Source: Pleurocapsa minor HA4230-MV1
Lineage (GTDB): Bacteria > Cyanobacteriota > Cyanobacteriia > Cyanobacteriales > Xenococcaceae
Reading direction: 5' to 3'
Assembly: GCA_019359095.1 (NCBI GenBank)
Contig: JAHHHZ010000017.1
Location: 248,001 to 312,000, forward strand
DNA: 64,000 bases
Shown here: piece by piece, positions 59,154-64,000 of the stretch
How the letters are laid out: each line of letters begins with the position of its first letter
Position numbering within the stretch: position 1 is the stretch's first letter
The notes under the pieces: model-generated
What the model saw: only the letters and a program-made list of their open reading frames with translations
What the model was told of the DNA's origin: nothing
Database searches by the model: none
Translations under genes and position numbers: made by a program

Positions 59154-59849
59154 ATGGCATTTGGTGATAATTCTGACGGTCAAATGGGCGATTTCGGTGG
59201 CGATACTTCTGAAAATACCACCAACTCGGCAAACGAGACATACGACTTCAGCTCTTTTGAAGCTGAGCAGCAGGGTGGCGATGATGCAAACGAATTATTA
59301 AGGGCAAGTCCCTTTGGGCCCTTGCTAGATATTCCTGGAGTCGATGGTGCAGAAGATATTTTTGGGAATGTTGGTGGCGATGCTGGCGGTTTGGGCGGTG
59401 ATGCTTCAACAATGGGCGACTCTGGAAGCGGTGTTCCTAGTGGCAACCCTTTTGCTAACTTTAATCCTCTTGAGGATGGAAATCCTCTGATCGAAGGGGA
59501 CGAACCTGATGTTTCTTTCGGTAGTGCTGGCGGTCAGATGGACGGTTTTGGTGGCGATACGTCTGAGATTGAAAATGCCGATAGTGGTGCCGACAATAGT
59601 AGCGTATCTAGTGTATTTCCCGAAAACGCAGGCAGCTACAACTATGATTTCTCCCAGGTAGAAGGTCAATATGACTTCTCCAGTAATAGTGGAAATTCTT
59701 TTGCTGGTGGCATTCCTGCTGATGTTGGCAGCGAAATTTCCTGGGAAAATAGTAGTGACCAGGGTAGCAACCCATCTGCAACAGGTGACCTTTCTTCTGC
59801 TGACACGGGAAGCTCCTTTGGAGGCACGATGGACAGCTTTGGTATATAG
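59154..59849 (+). CDS. Acidic Gly/Ser/Asp-rich protein in scytonemin locus, unrecognised
   Basis: A 231-residue acidic, Gly/Ser/Asp/Asn-rich protein without Lys-rich regions, Cys or signal peptide. It is internally duplicated: GQMGDFGGDTSE near residue 9 recurs as GQMDGFGGDTSE near residue 128, and a YDFSSFEAEQ motif recurs as YDFSQVEGQ and YDFSS. The start ATG has an AGGA upstream (ACAGGATATTAAAATG). It lies between the 14-residue repeat protein and scyA, all on the plus strand. I recognise no family; its position suggests a part in scytonemin synthesis, export or deposition, which is inference only. Confidence 0.7.
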   Translation: MAFGDNSDGQMGDFGGDTSENTTNSANETYDFSSFEAEQQGGDDANELLRASPFGPLLDIPGVDGAEDIFGNVGGDAGGLGGDASTMGDSGSGVPSGNPFANFNPLEDGNPLIEGDEPDVSFGSAGGQMDGFGGDTSEIENADSGADNSSVSSVFPENAGSYNYDFSQVEGQYDFSSNSGNSFAGGIPADVGSEISWENSSDQGSNPSATGDLSSADTGSSFGGTMDSFGI

Positions 59850-60027
59850 GGTAAATGTAAATGTCAAGACCGATTGACTAATTTAGCTACTCGAACTAAC
59901 CAGAGTCGCATTGCTTAGTTGTCAGTGCGACCCTGGCATATCCCTTCAAGTAAACATCATTTTCTCGCTGTGACTTAATCTCCACATCAATCTCCACATT
60001 GTTACCCTTGGTAATTAGACAAAAGCA

Positions 60028-61851
60028 ATGACTAAAAATTTGATTCCACTAAACTCAGGTAATGGCAATAACCATGCCATTGGCAACGGTAATGGCAAAA
60101 GCGCGATCGCCTCGCAATTTCAAAACGGCAACGGTATTGCCCAGCTTTCTGTCGCTCAGGCAATAGTTCAAGTCTTAGAAAATCTAGGAGTCCGTGAGGC
60201 ATTTGGCGTATCTGGAGGGGCAATGGCAACTATTTGGAACGCTCTGTCTAATAGCTTGTTTATTGATGTACTGCACTGCCGTCATGAAGGAGGAGCTGCT
60301 TTTGCAGCAACTGAAGCTCACTTTGCCAGCGATCGCCCGATGGCGGTCTTTACTACCGCAGGGCCAGGTATTACCAACGCTCTTACTGGACTGCTGGCAG
60401 CGCGGGATGAAGGAGCCAAGATTATTTACCTCTCCGCCTGTACCTCAGCTTCGCAGCGCGGACGTTGGGCAATTCAGGAAACGAGCGACTATACAATTCC
60501 TAAAGGTGGCATCTTTACCTCTGGTGCTTTATTCAATTACGCAACAACTTTAGAGTCTCCCCAGCAGCTTCCCCAAATCGCTCGTAGATTGGCACTAGGC
60601 TTAGCACAGCCAGGGGGATTCGTAGCTCATATTAGTATTCCGACAGGCGTTCAGTCTATGCCGATTGAAACTCCTATCCCAGAAGTCAACCTTGCTCCTG
60701 CGCTTCCAGTTCCCAGCCAGAAAACGGTGGAGACAGCAGCACAATTACTTTCCGAAGGCTCCTTTGCAATTTGGGCAGGTTTCGGAGCGCGAGGAGCAGC
60801 AGCAGGAATCCGCGAACTAGCCGAAAGATCGGGAGCAGCCGTTATGTGTTCTCCTCGTGCCAAGGGTATTTTTCCTGAAAATCATCCCCAATACGTGGGT
60901 GTAACAGGCGTAGGTGGACATGAATCAGTGATGAACTATATGCAGGATTGTTCGCCTCAACGCATTTTAGTACTAGGAACTCGTCTTGGCGAACCGACTT
61001 CCTTTTGGAGCAAAGATATGATTCCCGCTAAAGGATTTATTCACGTCGATATCGATCCGAAAGTGCCTGGGGTTGCTTTTCCATTTGCAGATACTTTACC
61101 GATTATTGCGGATGCAAATATTTTTGTGCAGGCACTGCTTGAACATTTTCCCCAGCAAACTGAACAAAACATCGCCCTACCTAATCCCAAACAAGATGAG
61201 ATTGCCCCAACTGACAGCAAGTTAGTTAGACCAGAAATTCTGATGCAGGCAATTCAGCGTATCGTGGTTGAGGGCAGCGACGCAGTTGTTCTATCTGAGT
61301 CGGGAAATTCTTTTACCTGGACAACTAATATGCTCAGGTTTCCCCAAGCCAATCGCTACCGAGTTAGTACTGGAGTTGGCTCGATGGGACATAACGTTAC
61401 TGGTGTTATCGGTGCTGCCAAAGGGCGTAACGGTAAAGCCGTAGCGATCGTCGGCGATGGCTCGATGCTAATGAACAGCGAAGTCAGCACAGCCGTCAAG
61501 TACCAGCTTCCTGCTGTCTGGATCGTTCTTAACGATGGTTACTACAATATGTGCAATCAGGGGATGACTCTTTTGGGTATGAAAGGGGCAGACGCTAAAC
61601 TACCAGACACGAATTTTAGTCTCATTGCTCGCGGTATGGGTGCCGAAGGTATCTGCGTGGAAGCGGAGGCTGGGCTTGAGTCAGCTTTAAAAAAAGCGAT
61701 GGCAGCAAAAGGCCCAGTGGTTTTAGATGTCACCATCGATCCTACTCGTTTTGCACCCTCTAAAGGACGCAACAAGAGCCTCAGCGCGCAGGGTGTTAAA
61801 TCTACTAAACAGGTGGAGAAAGGAAAGCAAGTTTCGTTTCCGTTAGTTTAA
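60028..61851 (+). CDS. scyA: ScyA, thiamine-diphosphate enzyme of scytonemin synthesis
   Basis: A 607-residue acetolactate synthase-like enzyme. In Nostoc punctiforme ScyA couples indole-3-pyruvate with p-hydroxyphenylpyruvate to form the scytonemin monomer precursor. The ThDP catalytic Glu is in HCRHEGGAAFAA (Glu87) and the diphosphate/metal motif GDGSMLMNSE to NDGYYNM begins near residue 476. Three domains follow the AHAS order. Unusual is the first 36 residues, which are Asn/Gly-rich (SGNGNNHAIGNGNG, QNGNG) and recall the repeat protein two genes upstream. It lies 178 bp after the preceding gene and 847 bp before scyB. Confidence 0.92.
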   Translation: MTKNLIPLNSGNGNNHAIGNGNGKSAIASQFQNGNGIAQLSVAQAIVQVLENLGVREAFGVSGGAMATIWNALSNSLFIDVLHCRHEGGAAFAATEAHFASDRPMAVFTTAGPGITNALTGLLAARDEGAKIIYLSACTSASQRGRWAIQETSDYTIPKGGIFTSGALFNYATTLESPQQLPQIARRLALGLAQPGGFVAHISIPTGVQSMPIETPIPEVNLAPALPVPSQKTVETAAQLLSEGSFAIWAGFGARGAAAGIRELAERSGAAVMCSPRAKGIFPENHPQYVGVTGVGGHESVMNYMQDCSPQRILVLGTRLGEPTSFWSKDMIPAKGFIHVDIDPKVPGVAFPFADTLPIIADANIFVQALLEHFPQQTEQNIALPNPKQDEIAPTDSKLVRPEILMQAIQRIVVEGSDAVVLSESGNSFTWTTNMLRFPQANRYRVSTGVGSMGHNVTGVIGAAKGRNGKAVAIVGDGSMLMNSEVSTAVKYQLPAVWIVLNDGYYNMCNQGMTLLGMKGADAKLPDTNFSLIARGMGAEGICVEAEAGLESALKKAMAAKGPVVLDVTIDPTRFAPSKGRNKSLSAQGVKSTKQVEKGKQVSFPLV

Positions 61852-62698
61852 ACCCTAGCAAAATCAGTACTCCAAAACTAGAACAGGGGGAATTGGGTTA
61901 AGTTCCCTCTCCTAAAACGACAGGGGGCTTGCCTGAAAGAAGGTTACACCCTTGTCTACCATGGCTACATCTTCGGATATGTTACTAGCTATTGTGTCGC
62001 GTGAGTGTCGATCAATTTTCAATGTCCTTTTGCCGATGCCTAATTTTACAATTTTGCTTTTTGCTGGACGGCGCAGCGATCTGGTGCAATCGCTTGAAGT
62101 CATCAAAGCTAATAGCGATCGAGAATTTTTGGTCAACTGGATCTTTTTTTTTGCACTGACATTTTTATTGTCCCAATTTTTTTCCGATAAAAAGTAGAGC
62201 TTAATAGAATCAAATATGCTTGAATTTCGGTAAAAACACGGTTAAATTACACCAGCTTATTTATCGATCTACGTAAATTTAACTAAAAATTGTTTAGTCG
62301 TTCACCTAAAAAATTTTCACTTCGTCAACAAATAGTTAATTGGTAGAGCTTGTTGCATCCTGTTATCTTTTTTTAAAGAAGCGTATGTTTTTTGAGACTT
62401 GTCTTAGAAAGCAACAGTGATATCTCTATTGGATTTTACTCGCAAACTACTGCACCGATAAAACTTTAAAGAATTGAAATTAGACATAAAAGATCAAGTC
62501 AAGCTGACTTTACTCAAGGAAATCGAAATAGGAAGTAGATTTTGTTGACGGCGAAAAATAGTGAACTACAGCTGGTTTTTTGTCAATTCAATTTTCGATA
62601 GCTTCAATTTCTTTATTGATAGCGACTAGTAAACTTAATTTTAATGAATACTAACAACAGCCAAGTGTCAGCTAAGTCAGGTGTAGCAGGAGAGCAAA
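61852..62698. other. Long scyA-scyB gap with a possible coding remnant
   Basis: An 847-bp gap inside what is elsewhere a tight operon. From 61961 to 62197 a plus-strand frame encodes about 78 residues (MPNFTILLFAGRRSDLVQSL then a hydrophobic tail) that vaguely recall the end of an FAD monooxygenase, but the opposite strand is open too (61912-62136) and neither is convincing. The remaining 500 bp are AT-rich with no hairpin I trust. A 22-codon frame starting at ATG 62646 overlaps the start of scyB. Confidence 0.45.
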
Positions 62699-63754
62699 GT
62701 GGAGCTTTTTGAAACTGTTACACAAATGGGTCACGAACAAGTTCTTTTTTGCCACAACCCAGAACAAAATTTAAAGGCAATAATTGCGATTCACGACGCT
62801 AGCTTGGGTTCGGCAATGGGAGCAACTCGTTTGTGGCCCTATGCTAATGAAGCTGATGCACTGCGAGACGTTCTCCGCCTTAGTCGTGGTATGACATATA
62901 AGGCAGCCTGTGCCAATATTCCCGTTGGTGGTGCTAAAGCCGTAATTATTGCCGATCCGAAAGCTAAAACCAGTGAGCTTTTGAGAGCATATGGACGCTT
63001 TGTTGACAGCTTAAACGGACGTTTTATCACTGGACAAGATGTAAATCTTGTTCCCCAGGACGTGCGGGAAATTAGTCAGGAAACCAAGCATATTGTTGGA
63101 GTAACCGAGAAATCTGGAGGGCCTGCTTTTATAACAGCACAGGGAGTCTTATTTGGCATCAAAGCTGCGGTAGAGTTTAGCTCAAATAAAAAACTTAACG
63201 AGCTGAAAATTGCCGTTCAAGGATTAGGAAATGTTGGTAGTAATCTATGCAAGCTTCTCTCTGAAAATGGGGTAACTCTTTTTGTCACTGACATTAATCC
63301 TGAAAAAACGGCAGAAATTGAGCGTCTTTACGGAGCTACAGTTGTAGACCCCGATCAGATTTATAGTCTCGATGTTGATATTTTTTCTCCCTGTGCTTTG
63401 GGAGCAACTTTAAACGATTCAACAATTCCTTTGCTCAAAGCCTCAATCGTTGCTGGTGCTGCTAATAATCAGCTTGAAAACGAACAGCTACATAGCAAAC
63501 TCCTTAAATCCAGAGGAATTTTTTATTGTCCCGACTACGTGATTAATGCTGGAGGCTTGATCGACGTTTACAACGAAATGATTGGCTACGAAGAAGAGAA
63601 AGTATTTAAGCACCTAAACGGCATTTATGACACCTTGCTAGAAATATTTAGCATTGCCAAGCAACAAGACATAACTAATTTTGAGGCTGCTCAAAAATTA
63701 GCAGAGCAGCGCATCAAAAAAGCGCGATCGCAAAAGGCGACAAAAGAACACTAA
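62699..63754 (+). CDS. scyB: ScyB, leucine dehydrogenase-like tryptophan dehydrogenase
   Basis: A 351-residue NAD-dependent amino acid dehydrogenase that, by family knowledge, oxidatively deaminates tryptophan to indole-3-pyruvate for scytonemin. The catalytic Lys is within TYKAACANIPVGGAKAVI (near residue 76-90); the nucleotide-binding GLGNVGSNLCKLL is near residue 176. The start is GTG, supported by an AGGAG ribosome-binding site eight bases before it (AGGAGAGCAAAGTG) and by the family N-terminus ELFETVTQMGHEQVLF. scyC follows 15 bp downstream, so the two are cotranscribed. Confidence 0.93.
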   Translation: MELFETVTQMGHEQVLFCHNPEQNLKAIIAIHDASLGSAMGATRLWPYANEADALRDVLRLSRGMTYKAACANIPVGGAKAVIIADPKAKTSELLRAYGRFVDSLNGRFITGQDVNLVPQDVREISQETKHIVGVTEKSGGPAFITAQGVLFGIKAAVEFSSNKKLNELKIAVQGLGNVGSNLCKLLSENGVTLFVTDINPEKTAEIERLYGATVVDPDQIYSLDVDIFSPCALGATLNDSTIPLLKASIVAGAANNQLENEQLHSKLLKSRGIFYCPDYVINAGGLIDVYNEMIGYEEEKVFKHLNGIYDTLLEIFSIAKQQDITNFEAAQKLAEQRIKKARSQKATKEH

Positions 63755-63769
63755 CGAAAGGATAGATTA

Positions 63770-64000
63770 ATGGAAGAAAATACTTTTGCTACATCTGCGT
63801 ATATTGCCACTTCTGCCACAACGGCTTTTGACTATCTTTGTAGCTTAGAAAATCTTGACGACTGGACTCTTTATAGTCGCATGATCGAGAAAATCGATGA
63901 AGATACGTGGTTAGGCACTGCCTCTGGTTATCAAAACAATCTTTACTACCACGTAAAGAGAGTAGAAACCCCATTCTTGCGCGGAATCGAGTGGCACTGC
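63770..64000 (+). CDS. scyC: ScyC, scytonemin cyclase (5' part, cut by window)
   Basis: The first 77 codons of ScyC, which in Nostoc punctiforme acts on the ScyA product to form the tricyclic scytonemin monomer. The frame stays open to the window edge. It starts at ATG 63770 with GAAAGGA upstream. MEENTFATSAYIATSATTAF and ENLDDWTLYSRMIEKIDEDT then GTASGYQNNLYYHVK match the family start. The fold is SRPBCC/START-like. It lies 15 bp after scyB in the same operon; later scy genes would be beyond the window. Confidence 0.85.
   Translation, partial: MEENTFATSAYIATSATTAFDYLCSLENLDDWTLYSRMIEKIDEDTWLGTASGYQNNLYYHVKRVETPFLRGIEWHC

Noticed and set aside
59406-59867. Minus-strand 153-codon frame opposite the acidic protein gene
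   Set aside because: Its composition is the complement of Gly/Ser/Asp codons of the plus-strand gene; the plus-strand gene has an AGGA site and internal protein-level duplication, which favour it.
61912-62136. Minus-strand frame of 74 codons between scyA and scyB
   Set aside because: It overlaps a plus-strand frame of similar length; neither has a clear ribosome-binding site or a family I recognise. Kept only as a possible remnant in the gap description.

Overview
The window is cyanobacterial chromosome. It carries chlorophyll synthesis (ChlM), a photorespiratory glycolate dehydrogenase subunit (GlcF), LdpA, a Ycf45-like ATPase, a UPF0182 membrane protein, many GCGATCGC (HIP1) octamers and part of a scytonemin gene cluster. 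Base composition is AT-leaning by eye. Scytonemin genes suggest a sheathed, sun-exposed cyanobacterium; I cannot name the genus from the sequence.

Region 1 (1-45.7 kb) is mostly single housekeeping genes in mixed orientation: ldpA end, ycf45-like, pgm, hyuB-like, leuC, two GNAT acetyltransferases, a ClpP-class protease, tRNA-Thr, cysQ-like, a lytic transglycosylase, a transglutaminase-like protein, an amino-acid binding protein, glcF, a symporter, a phospholipase D-like synthase, class I aldolase, a NERD-helicase-pentapeptide fusion, chlM, UPF0182, cdd, a DAHP synthase, a sugar epimerase, a coaBC-like gene and an ABC ATPase. Gaps between them hold short tandem repeats, palindromes built on CCTTTAGG, MITE-like elements and worn transposase fragments.

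Region 2 (45.7-64 kb) reads as one functional block for scytonemin, the UV-screening sheath pigment. A PAS histidine kinase (-) and a response regulator with an AraC DNA-binding domain (+) stand divergently at its left edge. A minus-strand operon trpA-trpB-trpD-aroF, preceded by a single 1036-residue TrpE-TrpG-TrpC protein, would supply tryptophan. On the plus strand are two unrecognised Asn/Gly/Asp-rich repeat proteins, then scyA, scyB and the start of scyC, which runs off the window. ScyB would deaminate tryptophan to indole-3-pyruvate, ScyA would couple it to p-hydroxyphenylpyruvate, and ScyC would act on that product.

The most unusual points are: (a) the trifunctional TrpEGC fusion; (b) near-identical inverted copies of a MITE-like element exactly flanking trpEGC, one with expanded heptamers and the other with a nested 22-bp insertion; (c) two novel low-complexity proteins beside scyA, one with nine 14-residue repeats, whose Asn-Gly motif reappears at the N-terminus of ScyA; and (d) a long gap between scyA and scyB. 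All functions are assigned by reading the sequences; no database search was run.
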